Notes: generated by a model from the letters alone, not told the origin. A stretch of DNA of 64,000 bases from Bacillota bacterium (GCA_023416855.1 JAEZGU010000316.1:62001-126000), one strand, 5' to 3'; shown: positions 25,467 through 33,560, counted from the first letter of the stretch. Translations and numbers: made by a program.

Positions 25467-25784
25467 TTATTCTTTCCAATTCTTAACCTTGTATATTATT
25501 TCTGCTAAGTCATCAGCTTTAATCCAACCTGCTATTTTACTTCCATCTCCATTAATACCTTCAGGTAAAAATTGTTGAATATCTAAGTCATTATGATTAA
25601 CATCAAATACAATCGCTTCACAATTTTTAGATTCCCTTTGTTTTACATATGTATTATAAGGATTTATGTCACTATTTTCTATTTTTCTATTAGAACAATA
25701 ATTTCCTTCACCAATTGCTATAGATATTGTCAAACCATTTTCAAAAGTTATTTGTGTATTAAAGTTATAAGACATTTTAATCAT
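25467..25784 (-). CDS. hypothetical protein, 105 aa
   Basis: GGAGG lies 8 bases before ATG 25784. The product is beta-rich (NTQITFENGLTISIAIGEGNYCSNR) and contains a helix near the end. Small phage proteins with this opening are common; function unknown. Confidence 0.58.
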   Translation of the reverse strand: MIKMSYNFNTQITFENGLTISIAIGEGNYCSNRKIENSDINPYNTYVKQRESKNCEAIVFDVNHNDLDIQQFLPEGINGDGSKIAGWIKADDLAEIIYKVKNWKE

Positions 25785-25802
25785 TCTTAAATCCTCCATT
25801 TT

Positions 25803-26081
25803 CTAGGCTTTCAAGCCTTTGCTTTCTATTAAACTGTCAAATTCTTTCATTGGGACAACATCAGCAATTAATTCAATTATCATTTCATAATTACTGCCTA
25901 TAATTCTAGGTTCTCTTACTACTTTTGTTTCTCCATGATTCTTATTTGCAAACTTTTTTATTACTTCGTACTTGTTTTGGATATTTCCTTTTATGTATTT
26001 GTTCATATATATTATGTACTCGTTTGGTGCGTTATTAAATTTTACATTGTTTTTGATAATTTCAGTTAATTGTTTAGTCAT
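25803..26081 (-). CDS. hypothetical protein, 92 aa
   Basis: AAGGATGG precedes ATG 26081. Basic central region (KYIKGNIQNKYEVIKKFANK) and a hydrophobic end. It is 18 bases upstream of the previous gene. Not recognised. Confidence 0.55.
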   Translation of the reverse strand: MTKQLTEIIKNNVKFNNAPNEYIIYMNKYIKGNIQNKYEVIKKFANKNHGETKVVREPRIIGSNYEMIIELIADVVPMKEFDSLIESKGLKA

Positions 26082-26119
26082 ATACACCATCCTTTCACTT
26101 TCATAAATCCATATCTATC

Positions 26120-26293
26120 CTACTCTTTTATAAATTCCAAATATTCTGTATATGCCACGTCAGATAATCCATACCAAGATGAACTACTATATTTATCATG
26201 TGCTATTACTTCTCGTGCTAGTGTTGGATATTTATCTGATACTTTATGAACTGCGCCATTATCTATAATTTGTACTTTCTTTAAATTACTCAT
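26120..26293 (-). CDS. hypothetical protein, 57 aa
   Basis: The start MSNLKKVQII at 26293 follows GGGAG, and lies 14 bases beyond the stop of the next gene. Ends with a Trp/Tyr-rich helix (SSWYGLSDVAYTEYLEFIKE). Unknown. Confidence 0.55.
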   Translation of the reverse strand: MSNLKKVQIIDNGAVHKVSDKYPTLAREVIAHDKYSSSSWYGLSDVAYTEYLEFIKE

Positions 26294-26306
26294 AATCTTT
26301 CTCCCT

Positions 26307-26570
26307 TTAATATTTATGATATAAGGTATAACACATAGCTGCTCTTTCGTCCATTGGTTCAATTACAATATAATATGTAAATGTACCATCACTAAATGTT
26401 TTCTTATACACTTCTAATGCTTTTGAATTATCAATCAAAGTAGCAGTATCACCAACACCTAACTTTGCTTTAGTATCAATACCTAATAATTCTTTTGCAA
26501 ACTTTACTTGATTTTTACTATTTTCAAATCCATCAAATTGTTCTCTTGTTAAATCCATAATCTTTTCCAT
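26307..26570 (-). CDS. hypothetical protein, 87 aa
   Basis: GGAGG lies 8 bases before ATG 26570 (MEKIMDLTREQFDGF). A helical start is followed by beta strands (FSDGTFTYYIVIEPMDE). Unknown function. Confidence 0.55.
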   Translation of the reverse strand: MEKIMDLTREQFDGFENSKNQVKFAKELLGIDTKAKLGVGDTATLIDNSKALEVYKKTFSDGTFTYYIVIEPMDERAAMCYTLYHKY

Positions 26571-26593
26571 AATATAATCCTCCATTCATATTA

Positions 26594-26767
26594 TTATACT
26601 TGTGTAAAATAAGCTGTACTACCATATCCATGAACTTCAATATGACTTTCACACCCATTTAATAGTTGCCCAAAAACAATTTCCCATCCAAATGGAGTAT
26701 CAATCATATGCGAATCTAAAATCTCTTTTACTTTTCCGATTTTTTCATTTTTATTAATTATAGTCAT
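26594..26767 (-). CDS. hypothetical protein, 57 aa
   Basis: AAAGGA precedes ATG 26767. The product has MTIINKNEKIGKVKEI and an aromatic-rich second half. Neighbouring genes are spaced 20-45 bases, consistent with an operon. Not recognised. Confidence 0.55.
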   Translation of the reverse strand: MTIINKNEKIGKVKEILDSHMIDTPFGWEIVFGQLLNGCESHIEVHGYGSTAYFTQV

Positions 26768-26814
26768 ATTACTTTATTCCTTTCTTTTCACAGTTGATAA
26801 AATTCAACTTTCAT

Positions 26815-26982
26815 TTAATCTTCTATATATCCACAATCAACATTAATAGTAAAATCCTCATCTGTTACTTTAGTTAATGCCTCTTTGATAGCTTCTTCTA
26901 ATTGTTTAAAAGATTCTATATAGTTATCAGTACATAAATACTTCATGTCAACTTTTATTGATACATCATGTACTAAAGCCAT
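26815..26982 (-). CDS. hypothetical acidic protein, 55 aa
   Basis: AAGGATGG precedes ATG 26982, 53 bases below the -10 of promoter 27035-27063. It looks like a small beta-alpha-beta fold (VHDVSIKVDMKY...FKQLEEAIKEAL...FTINVDCG). First gene of the run extending to lower coordinates. Confidence 0.6.
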   Translation of the reverse strand: MALVHDVSIKVDMKYLCTDNYIESFKQLEEAIKEALTKVTDEDFTINVDCGYIED

Positions 26983-27034
26983 AATTAAAACCATCCTTCA
27001 CTATATTAATATAATTTAATTGCCTTACAATAAT

Positions 27035-27063
27035 ATTATATCACTGTTATTTAGTATTGTCAA
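27035..27063 (-). promoter_or_regulatory. consensus sigma-A promoter
   Basis: TTGACA, 17 bases, TATAAT on the minus strand, heading the 26.98 kb run. Its -35 lies in a perfect palindrome. Confidence 0.75.
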
Positions 27064-27071
27064 TACTAAAT
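27049..27071. promoter_or_regulatory. perfect 10+3+10 palindromic operator over the -35
   Basis: ATTTAGTATT and its exact inverse AATACTAAAT flank GTC. The site covers the -35 of the promoter, so a bound dimeric repressor would block transcription. A related site is at 29428-29445. Confidence 0.65.
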
Positions 27072-27106
27072 TTAATATTTCTTGAACTATTTTTTAACTC
27101 GTGTTA

Positions 27107-27245
27107 CATAGAAATTTTTGAAAATCACCTGTTACATTGGGTAACGCTGTTATACAGCAATATCAAAAATCCGTAGGTATATTTTAAGACTGCTGTTACA
27201 TAGGCTTTTTTAATTTTCTGTACAACATATAATGCCGGCTGTTAC
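27107..27245 (-). repeat. cluster of TGTAACA words
   Basis: This gene-free ~140-bp stretch, upstream of promoter 27035-27063, has three TGTAACA copies (two as TGTAACAG) and weaker variants (GTAACAG, TATAACAG), all on the minus strand. The spacing is irregular. Significance unclear. Confidence 0.35.
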
Positions 27246-27535
27246 TCACATAAAAACCATTCTAAACTTTTGTTATAGTGTAAACATAGTTTACATATAT
27301 ACTCTAAAGGTATTTTATTCCCCATCCAATTACCAGAGCTACTTAATTTAGCTTTTTTAAAGTAAGCCTGTGCCGTACTATATTTAATACTTAATATGTC
27401 CTGTACAGTCTGGATGGGGAATTTATCCTCTTGTGTCAAATTTCTAAGCTTAATTAATTGTTGTTTATGTGTCAAATTGTTATATAGATTTATAATATAT
27501 AAAATGTCGTTTAATAACTTTGTATCTTGTTCCAT
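27242..27535 (-). CDS. hypothetical protein with helix-turn-helix-like segment, 97 aa
   Basis: The centre (TQEDKFPIQTVQDILSIKYSTAQAYFKKAK) looks like a winged or simple helix-turn-helix: 'VQDILSIKYSTAQAYFKKA' matches a recognition-helix layout. Might be a DNA-binding regulator. GGAGG precedes ATG 27535. Confidence 0.5.
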   Translation of the reverse strand: MEQDTKLLNDILYIINLYNNLTHKQQLIKLRNLTQEDKFPIQTVQDILSIKYSTAQAYFKKAKLSSSGNWMGNKIPLEYICKLCLHYNKSLEWFLCE

Positions 27536-27547
27536 ATATCCTCCATG

Positions 27548-28075
27548 TTATTTATCAGAATTAGGATTAATAAGCTTGTAGTTATTTTTGTTCCTTGTCT
27601 TGCCCTCGATAATTTGTTTTATTAATGGGTACGTTACATTATACTTCTTTGCTAACTCTCTATAACTATTATATACTTGTTTCTTATCGTATTGGTTTAT
27701 AGGTCTGTTACTCAGGGTGTTTTGATAATCAATCTTTATTTGTTCCGCTTGCTCTTGATTAATTTTTATTCTTGCTCTGTGTCCGTCACCTTGGATTAAA
27801 TCACCACGAAAAACACAATATAAATTGTCAATATGAACATTTAACTTATTAGAATCCTTAAAGCTAATACATTGGTTTATATCTGATATATCAAAGCTAG
27901 GATTGAAAGCCTTATATATTGCTCTAGCTAAAGGATAAACTTTTTTACCATCTGGTGTGTTAAATCTCATTTCTAACCTACCACGTTTGATAATTGGTTT
28001 TCTTAATTTGCCATGTTCATTATACACCTGTCCATACTCTGTTATAATATAAATGTGAAAACTTGCTGTTCTCAT
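27548..28075 (-). CDS. HNH/NUMOD-type endonuclease-like protein, 175 aa
   Basis: The order 'ITEYGQVYNEHGK' (NUMOD4-like strand pair), 'LARAIYKAFNP', 'CISFKDSNKLNVHIDNLYCV' (the D-x-x-x-x-N-x-H-x-x-N-L segment of phage HNH homing-type proteins) and a C-terminal helix-turn-helix (YRELAKKYNVTYPLIKQIIEGKTR) supports a phage HNH-family DNA-binding protein. The His pair of a full HNH is not clear, so it may be inactive. Start 28075 has GGTGG upstream; an ATG at 28201 is also open. Confidence 0.6.
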   Translation of the reverse strand: MRTASFHIYIITEYGQVYNEHGKLRKPIIKRGRLEMRFNTPDGKKVYPLARAIYKAFNPSFDISDINQCISFKDSNKLNVHIDNLYCVFRGDLIQGDGHRARIKINQEQAEQIKIDYQNTLSNRPINQYDKKQVYNSYRELAKKYNVTYPLIKQIIEGKTRNKNNYKLINPNSDK

Positions 28076-28182
28076 AAAACCACCAAAAGATAAATAGCCG
28101 ATAAAATACCCTGTTATGGATACCCTATCAGCTACTAAGATTTTATAACATGTTGTGTTACTTAGAATTACACTATTATATT

Positions 28183-28398
28183 TTATTGTTTTTCTGTCCA
28201 ATACTTAGCAGGTAACATTAAACTTTTAAATTCCCATCCTGCTCCATATGCTAAACGGTATTCTGTTATTAAATGTTTTTTCTCTGCTAAATCTTTTGCA
28301 TAATCACAATGCTCGAAGGCTCTTGAATACTGGCTGTTACGTGTTAATATTTGATATTTATATCCTTGTTCTGGAGCGTATGCTTGTGGTCTGCTCAT
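28183..28398 (-). CDS. hypothetical protein, 71 aa
   Basis: The ATG overlaps the TAA of the preceding gene (ATGA type), so it is coupled to the 28398-28793 gene. MSRPQAYAPEQGYKYQILTR and EFKSLMLPAKYWTEKQ are a pattern I associate with conserved phage/plasmid pairs of unknown function. Confidence 0.6.
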   Translation of the reverse strand: MSRPQAYAPEQGYKYQILTRNSQYSRAFEHCDYAKDLAEKKHLITEYRLAYGAGWEFKSLMLPAKYWTEKQ

Positions 28399-28793
28399 TA
28401 TCCTGCCACCTCCTGTAATTCATTCACTAACTCGTATATATCACCATCATATATTTTTTTTAGTTTATCAAGCTGTTTAACACATTTTCTATGGATTTTT
28501 TCGGCTTGTCGGCTGTCTGTATCATATCCAAACTCAGAACAAAAATCTTCAAATGAATAACTACCACTTACTGAATCAGATATAAAACAATAAAAAGCGT
28601 TTAATATATCGTATTCCTTTTTTAATTCTAGTTCTGAAATACTTGCCCAAAATTCAAAAGTTACACTTTGGTTTATTTCTGTATTTGTTACCTTAACCAT
28701 GTGATTATTAAAATTATTACTACCTTCTGCTTTTTTGTTACCCTTATAACTTGCTTTCACTTCAAACTGTTTAAATGTTGCTGTTACACTCAT
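28398..28793 (-). CDS. hypothetical protein, 131 aa
   Basis: Mixed: beta-rich first third (ATFKQFEVKASYKG...NHMVKVTNT), then helices with a small Gly-rich link (SVSGSYSFEDFCSEFGYDTDS). It is followed by its coupled partner. Found, as I recall, in many Firmicute mobile elements, without a known function. Confidence 0.6.
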   Translation of the reverse strand: MSVTATFKQFEVKASYKGNKKAEGSNNFNNHMVKVTNTEINQSVTFEFWASISELELKKEYDILNAFYCFISDSVSGSYSFEDFCSEFGYDTDSRQAEKIHRKCVKQLDKLKKIYDGDIYELVNELQEVAG

Positions 28794-28810
28794 AAACTAC
28801 CTACTTTCTA

Positions 28811-28830
28811 CTAGGATTTAATTAACCTAG
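28811..28830 (-). promoter_or_regulatory. 5' leader hairpin before the ribosome site
   Basis: A 5-bp stem (CTAGG/CCTAG) lies 18 bases above ATG 28793, with GTAGAAAG between. One of several such leaders with different stems. Confidence 0.45.
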
Positions 28831-28911
28831 ATTTATAGAATATTGGTTTACCATCATCAGTATACAAGTTACCATCTTGTATATACTAGCCTGTTATGGC
28901 TAGTTTCGGCT

Positions 28912-29328
28912 CTAATTACATCTGTAAATAAAGTATTCATCCTGCTCGTTTTCCTCTCCATCATATCCAGCAAGGAAATGTCCTCTACCATCTGATTCAA
29001 TTGCATCTTCTACAAATTCGTCAAAATCTGATATCATAGCTTTTAATAATTCGTTTGCATCTTCGGAAAGTTCTTCCTGCATTCTTTTTAATGATTTTTC
29101 TATTCTTGCATTCCATTCAATACTAGTATGGTCAAGAATAAAATTTGCATTAAATGCCCAAACAGATTCTTCTATATTATCTTTTACGGCGTTATCTGCT
29201 TCTTCTTTTGTAAGAACTAAATATTCTTGATTTCCATATTCAAAAATGTTTTCGTTGTAACCTTGTGTAATCTCATCTGTATCTGTCTCTAAAAACTTTG
29301 CTAAACTTTCGATTTTTGAATTAGTCAT
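28912..29328 (-). CDS. conserved mobile-element protein, 138 aa
   Basis: Acidic, with YLVLTKEEADNAVKDNIEESVW (residues 33-54) and GRGHFLAGYDGEENEQDEYFIYR at the end. I recognise this pattern from many Firmicute plasmids and phages, where it has no proven function. It sits alone between promoter 29410-29439 and the next genes. Confidence 0.6.
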   Translation of the reverse strand: MTNSKIESLAKFLETDTDEITQGYNENIFEYGNQEYLVLTKEEADNAVKDNIEESVWAFNANFILDHTSIEWNARIEKSLKRMQEELSEDANELLKAMISDFDEFVEDAIESDGRGHFLAGYDGEENEQDEYFIYRCN

Positions 29329-29345
29329 ATTGTACTCGCTTTCTA

Positions 29346-29364
29346 CCTAGTCTTATTTGCTAGG
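29346..29364 (-). promoter_or_regulatory. 5' leader hairpin before the ribosome site
   Basis: CCTAG/CTAGG (5 bp, 9-base loop) lies 17 bases above ATG 29328, just before GAAAGCGAG. Confidence 0.45.
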
Positions 29365-29409
29365 ATTTACAAAATTTATTTGTTTTGTGTACCTCATTGG
29401 TACATTCTT

Positions 29410-29445
29410 AGTATAACACATATGTTTTTAGTATGTCAATACTAA
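29410..29445 (-). promoter_or_regulatory. promoter with palindromic operator
   Basis: TTGACA (29434-29439) is followed after 18 bases by TATACT (29410-29415). The -35 is inside TTAGTAT-gtca-ATACTAA (29428-29445), a near copy of the palindrome at 27049-27071. Confidence 0.65.
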
Positions 29446-29614
29446 TTTATAAAGTTTCTAAAAATATTTTGTTTTAGTATATTTGGCTTTCTGCTCCCAC
29501 GTTAAAAAAATTGTATTTAAAATACACTTATATTATATGCTATTTACCAATAAAATACAACTTTAATTAGTAAAATAATTACGATTAAATATACTTTTTA
29601 TGAAAAGAGAAAAA

Positions 29615-29630
29615 GCCGATTTTACTCGGC
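29615..29630 (-). terminator. intrinsic terminator
   Basis: GCCGA...TCGGC hairpin followed by TTTTTC on the minus strand; it includes the stop codon of the 29622-29774 gene. Confidence 0.75.
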
Positions 29631-29774
29631 CTTTTTATATCCATTAGCTTTTGCTGTTTCTAATAACCATATTTCATAACTTTCGTTTTCATATAATCTA
29701 TCTTTGTATGCCTCTTTAATTTCATCAAGTGTTGCTCCTGTTTCAATTATTAAATATTTTTCTAATTCATTCAT
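29622..29774 (-). CDS. hypothetical protein, 50 aa
   Basis: AAGGTGG lies 9 bases before ATG 29774. Acidic, helical (NELEKYLIIETGATLDEIKEAYKD). The stop codon lies in the terminator stem. Function unknown. Confidence 0.6.
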   Translation of the reverse strand: MNELEKYLIIETGATLDEIKEAYKDRLYENESYEIWLLETAKANGYKKAE

Positions 29775-30005
29775 ATTATTATAGCCACCTTTCAAATATA
29801 TATTTGATATTTATTATATTACTCTTATTCGCTCCATAAGTCAATACAAAATCATAAAATAATATTCAAACAATTGTTTTCGTCTATAATCCGTTTTAAG
29901 CCTTTAAATAATCAAGTATACTAATTATATTACCCTATCATTAAAAATCGTTTTAAAGGGATTCTGTGACGTTGGTTTTCGGCTCTGGCTGATACGAAAT
30001 AAAAA

Positions 30006-30027
30006 AGCTAGTAAATTAACACTAGCT
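30006..30027 (-). terminator. intrinsic terminator
   Basis: AGCTAGT/ACTAGCT hairpin, then six T residues on the minus strand; overlaps the stop of the 30026-30370 gene. Confidence 0.75.
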
Positions 30028-30370
30028 ACCGCCAAAACTTACAATAAAAATTTTTGTCAACTGGTTTTAAATTTACTTTAATTCCTTTTATTTGTCGGAC
30101 TAAAAAACTATATACAGCGTTTCCTATCTGCTCAACCAACAACTGATTTATATTGTCATTATCGGCTAATTCTTTTATATTCTGATTCTTTTTAATTATG
30201 CCTTGCTCCTGCATATACTCCAATGTTTCTGTAATGTTTAAATGTTCTTTTGTTATTTCTTCAATAAATCCAGATTCTCCAAAACTGTATATTTCCGATT
30301 CTATATTATATGTAAATTGGTTTTGTAATGTACATTCTCGGCAATTCCTGCATGATTTTTCTATATCCAT
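30026..30370 (-). CDS. hypothetical Cys-containing protein, 114 aa
   Basis: An N-terminal C-x2-C-x2-C motif (SCRNCRECTLQN) and a C-terminal Cys (FYCKFW) could bind a metal cluster or zinc. The middle is helical. GGAGG precedes the ATG. Not recognised. Confidence 0.55.
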   Translation of the reverse strand: MDIEKSCRNCRECTLQNQFTYNIESEIYSFGESGFIEEITKEHLNITETLEYMQEQGIIKKNQNIKELADNDNINQLLVEQIGNAVYSFLVRQIKGIKVNLKPVDKNFYCKFWR

Positions 30371-30390
30371 GTTTTAACCTCCAATAGTTA

Positions 30391-30414
30391 AAAGGCTACT
30401 GTTAAGCAGCCTTT
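30391..30414 (-). terminator. intrinsic terminator
   Basis: AAAGGCT/AGCCTTT hairpin and T-run on the minus strand, overlapping the end of the 30402-30866 gene. Confidence 0.7.
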
Positions 30415-30866
30415 ATTGATTCACTATTTAATAATTCATTTATTATATTATCCTTATAACCTTCATTATAAAACTTTGTAAAGCTGAACCCTCTTTCACT
30501 CCATAAGTGACGAACCGATTCATGATAGTGTAAACTATCAACAAAAATAATAGTTTTTATTTTATTTTTTGCCTTAGACCATGATTCCCACTTGTCATTA
30601 ATTTCAATTTTAATACTGTTACTCTTAAATATATGGTCGTATCTTCCCATAATTTTTTTATTATCTTTTGTTATAATCATAATATCTGTATCAATTGTGT
30701 GTATATATGCATAATATTTATCAAAGTGTAATTCATTGGTTTTTATTAATAACTTGTTAGTAAAATTTATTATATCCTCTTTTGTTGTGTTTTCTGTTAT
30801 TTGCATGGGATAAACTTTCCATGTAAAGTTATTTAATTCCTCATCATTTAATGAACGTGTTATCAT
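30402..30866 (-). CDS. hypothetical protein, 154 aa
   Basis: An alpha/beta protein, with DTDIMIITKDNKKIMGRYDHIF and KIKTIIFVDSLHYHESVRHLW suggesting repeated strands and a helix. GGAGGG precedes ATG 30866. Unknown function. Confidence 0.55.
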   Translation of the reverse strand: MITRSLNDEELNNFTWKVYPMQITENTTKEDIINFTNKLLIKTNELHFDKYYAYIHTIDTDIMIITKDNKKIMGRYDHIFKSNSIKIEINDKWESWSKAKNKIKTIIFVDSLHYHESVRHLWSERGFSFTKFYNEGYKDNIINELLNSESIKAA

Positions 30867-30901
30867 TTTAAACCCTCCATATATTATATTAATAAAGTAA
30901 T

Positions 30902-30921
30902 GCAGGGATTTTATACCCTGC
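30902..30921 (-). terminator. hairpin terminator
   Basis: A 7-bp stem GCAGGGT/ATCCCTGC (with wobble) directly after the 30922-31152 gene on the minus strand. The T-run is weak. Confidence 0.6.
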
Positions 30922-31152
30922 TTAAAAATTCAATATTAATGTTCCTTTATATGTGTTAAACATTCCACTTACTGGGTATTTACCATTAAAACTAATATCT
31001 TTTAAAGCAGTTTTATTTATTTCTTTTTCGGTAGTTGCTCCTGCAACATTATCAATTATGTACTGTATTACTTCAACTGTTTTAATGTGTCCTTGACTTA
31101 CTTTCTCGGCTATTTCCTTTGATAATTTAATTTCCATTTTTAAACCCTCCAA
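30922..31152 (-). CDS. hypothetical protein, 76 aa
   Basis: The start could be MEGLK (31152) or MEIKLSKEIA (31137), the latter after TGGAGGG. The protein is helical in the first half, then beta. Two promoters lie upstream. Not recognised. Confidence 0.52.
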   Translation of the reverse strand: MEGLKMEIKLSKEIAEKVSQGHIKTVEVIQYIIDNVAGATTEKEINKTALKDISFNGKYPVSGMFNTYKGTLILNF

Positions 31153-31523
31153 AAAAATTATTAACTATCATGTATATATATTACCATATGTTTATATTAA
31201 TAGTCAATAGTTTTGATAAATATTTTATTTTAATATTCTTATATTTAAAAAATTGCAGGTTGAGTGATTCCTGACGGCTTCGCTCCTCAAGTCCATAATT
31301 AATTTTACCATGTGACGGCTGAATTTGTCAATAACTTTCGTAAAATAAATTTGTAATTTGTATAATCGTTTATAATTGGTTTTAGGCTTGCATCTGGACG
31401 GCTAAATGTAATTAGTCATAGAGAATATATAAAACCGTTTAAAACAAGAAATAAAGCCTTGCAGACTATCACCTGAACGCAAGGCTAATTTGTTCATAAA
31501 TACAACAATTCATTCAAATTATA
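31153..31523. other. 371-bp gene-free stretch: two promoters, repeat block, terminator
   Basis: On the minus strand TTGACT-18-TAATAT is at 31178-31207 and TTGACA-18-TAAAAT at 31302-31331. Positions 31338-31414 form a 77-bp block about 60% identical to 33643-33719. A GCCTTGC/GCAAGGC terminator for the 31524 gene is at 31456-31485. No gene seen. Confidence 0.55.
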
Positions 31524-31829
31524 TTACCAATAAACAGATTGTCTTTTTATAAAATCCTGTACTTCTGCAATATCCCAGACTTCTTTCTCCCATTCATTTA
31601 TAAATGTAGCATCTACTAAATTAAAATTAACTGTAATACCTTCTTTAATTAACTTGTCGAGATATGAACCATGCCAATAAATTTCTATATGATAATAGTT
31701 ATTTTGATTATCTACAACAAACCAACTTTTGTTTTTTATTAAGCATAGTTTTAATTGCTTTTCCTCTAATTCTTGTATTATATTTTTAAAATTAACTGTA
31801 ATTTGATTTTTCATTATATGACCCTCCAA
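31524..31829 (-). CDS. hypothetical protein, 101 aa
   Basis: A likely start is MKNQITVNFKNIIQEL (31814), 15 bases in from the first ATG, after GGAGGG. Trp-rich C-terminal region (HIEIYWHGSYLDKL..., EWEKEVWDIAEVQDF). Unknown. Confidence 0.52.
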   Translation of the reverse strand: MEGHIMKNQITVNFKNIIQELEEKQLKLCLIKNKSWFVVDNQNNYYHIEIYWHGSYLDKLIKEGITVNFNLVDATFINEWEKEVWDIAEVQDFIKRQSVYW

Positions 31830-31870
31830 TATTTGTTATTATTTTACAGTACACAAAAGGCTGATTTCAT

Positions 31871-32056
31871 TTAGTTATTTTTTAACAAATAACTATATAT
31901 CTTTTCTAACCTAACTTCAATATTCGCTTGTTGTTTCTCTGTCAAATTATATTTGTTTCGTAAAAAGTCACTAACATATGGTTTTTCTTTTCTTATAAAG
32001 GCTTCATCCTTAATAATGTCTATCATAAAATTTATAGCATCTTCTTTTTTTATAAT
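31871..32056 (-). CDS. small helical protein with a non-AUG start, 61 aa
   Basis: A perfect GGAGG is followed 4 bases later by ATT or 7 bases later by ATA, with no ATG/GTG/TTG nearby. The frame then runs KKEDAINFMIDIIKDEAFIRK... to 31871. It overlaps the end of the upstream gene by 7 bases. An internal ATG at codon 11 has no ribosome site. Either translation starts at an AUU/AUA codon, coupled to the upstream gene, or the short internal form is made. Confidence 0.5.
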   Translation of the reverse strand: MIKKEDAINFMIDIIKDEAFIRKEKPYVSDFLRNKYNLTEKQQANIEVRLEKIYSYLLKNN

Positions 32057-32487
32057 TTTACCTCCTTTAATTCTGGAAAATCAATTAATGCCATATCTGT
32101 ATATCTATTCGGAAAATGAATATTTTCATTGTTTACATAGTCATCTGACTTAATTACTTTTCCTGTGACTTCTAAACCATCAGCACAAGGTTCACATACA
32201 TAACCACTAAATACTAAATATTTTCCATGTGCATTATTCCAACGTTTACCCTTAATATAATTTGTTTGGTGAAAACTATCACATAAACAACATTTATGTA
32301 TATGGGCATCATAGAATTCATTAGCGTATTTTTCGGCTGCTTCATAACTTAACATTGAGTCACATATAAGCTTAAAACCATCGTTTAAAAGCTTCTCTTG
32401 CTTCTTGAATGTTAATTTATTATCATCAATTATAAAGGCTTGTAAACCGTTTTCGCTGTGATTTTTTATAAACAAATTATAAAACAT
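32050..32487 (-). CDS. zinc-finger protein, 145 aa
   Basis: C-C-L-C (about residue 72) and C-E-P-C (about 102) form a four-Cys zinc site split by a Lys/Trp-rich loop. The start MFYNLF follows AGGAGGG. An N-terminal alpha/beta part precedes. Not recognised. Confidence 0.55.
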   Translation of the reverse strand: MFYNLFIKNHSENGLQAFIIDDNKLTFKKQEKLLNDGFKLICDSMLSYEAAEKYANEFYDAHIHKCCLCDSFHQTNYIKGKRWNNAHGKYLVFSGYVCEPCADGLEVTGKVIKSDDYVNNENIHFPNRYTDMALIDFPELKEVKL

Positions 32488-32491
32488 TATG

Positions 32492-32707
32492 TCATGCCCT
32501 CCTGTCATTTATCAATTGTTTTAATATTTCTCTATCTTCATTATCATTATACGGACTTTCAAGCATAGACGCAATTGTATCCTTTTCAATAATATTTAAT
32601 CTTACTGTTTTAGGTGTATCCCATTGTAGACGATTATATAATGAAACTAGATTATTACCTTCAATCATTGCTTTTAGTTTATTAACCTGTCTTGCATTTA
32701 GTTTCAT
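32492..32707 (-). CDS. hypothetical protein, 71 aa
   Basis: Basic helical protein (MKLNARQVNKLKAMIEGNNL...) with a hint of DNA-binding composition. GGAGG lies upstream. It ends 5 bases before the next gene's start, in a three-gene run. Unknown. Confidence 0.55.
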   Translation of the reverse strand: MKLNARQVNKLKAMIEGNNLVSLYNRLQWDTPKTVRLNIIEKDTIASMLESPYNDNEDREILKQLINDRRA

Positions 32708-32798
32708 TTGGATACCTCCACAATATTTATTTTATAATTAATATACTATCACAATATTAAAATAATTGCAATAAGCAATATGAGATAAAAGCAAAATT

Positions 32799-32936
32799 TT
32801 ATGCAAATATTCGTTTATACCGTTTATATAATTCTGTAGTACTTTCGTCTTGTCTTATGCCAGACCAAGAACATTTTCCAAAAGCTTTTTCAAATTTAAT
32901 ATAATCCCTTATTTGTTGTTTTGTAAATTTTCCCAT
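32799..32936 (-). CDS. small basic protein, 45 aa
   Basis: GGAGG lies 9 bases before ATG 32936. The product is basic and aromatic (GKFTKQQIRDYIKFEKAFGK...). Similar openings occur in small phage proteins. Unknown. Confidence 0.55.
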   Translation of the reverse strand: MGKFTKQQIRDYIKFEKAFGKCSWSGIRQDESTTELYKRYKRIFA

Positions 32937-33001
32937 TCTCAAAAACCTCCTATTATTTACCATGTGTATAAAAAGACTATTTTATACAAACACTTGTTCG
33001 T

Positions 33002-33544
33002 TTAATCTTCCCATAATTTATTACCATGTAATTCTTGCTGTTGTCTCCAATTTAATTTTTCATATCTATATTTCATAATTTTAAAATCATCAAATGTCAT
33101 GTTAAATTTTTCAAGTATTTCGTTAAATTCGTTAATATTTTTCTCTGCCTGTTCTATTCTGCTTTGTTCGTCTGATTTACTTTGTTCCTCTTTTTCTTGC
33201 TCTATTTGTGCAATTGTTTTGTCAAGTAAGTCTTCATTTTCAATATATATTTCAGATATTGTCATGCAATCAGAAGAGTTCCAATTACTCATACCAGACT
33301 TTTTACGTTTTGTCTTAATTCTTAATGGTGAGTTATACATATATAAATCAAACTTTTGCTCCGTCAAACTAATACCGCATTGTTCATTTATGAGATTATT
33401 TAGTCTGTATAAAGAAATAATATTTCTGCCGTTAATGGTATCATATTTATCGTAACCTTTTTTAATAATCGGTTTATTCAAATTCTCTGTAAGTTGTTCA
33501 TTTACCTTATTTATTAACTCTCTAACAGTAATATTCTTATTCAT
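33002..33544 (-). CDS. hypothetical protein with coiled coil, 180 aa
   Basis: The first 100 residues are mixed. Residues about 105-150 are strongly charged and Gln/Glu-rich (TIAQIEQEKEEQSKSDEQSR), a likely coiled coil, and the end holds FDDFKIMKYRYEKLN. Preceded by a leader hairpin and a consensus promoter. Not recognised. Confidence 0.55.
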   Translation of the reverse strand: MNKNITVRELINKVNEQLTENLNKPIIKKGYDKYDTINGRNIISLYRLNNLINEQCGISLTEQKFDLYMYNSPLRIKTKRKKSGMSNWNSSDCMTISEIYIENEDLLDKTIAQIEQEKEEQSKSDEQSRIEQAEKNINEFNEILEKFNMTFDDFKIMKYRYEKLNWRQQQELHGNKLWED

Positions 33545-33560
33545 TATTTACGCTCCTTCT

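Noticed and set aside
16937..26982. Integron-like cassette array with recombination sites between small genes
   Set aside because: Intergenic words such as TTTGGTTCAAA recur in both orientations but are too divergent and lack a constant core; duplicated leaders explain them better.
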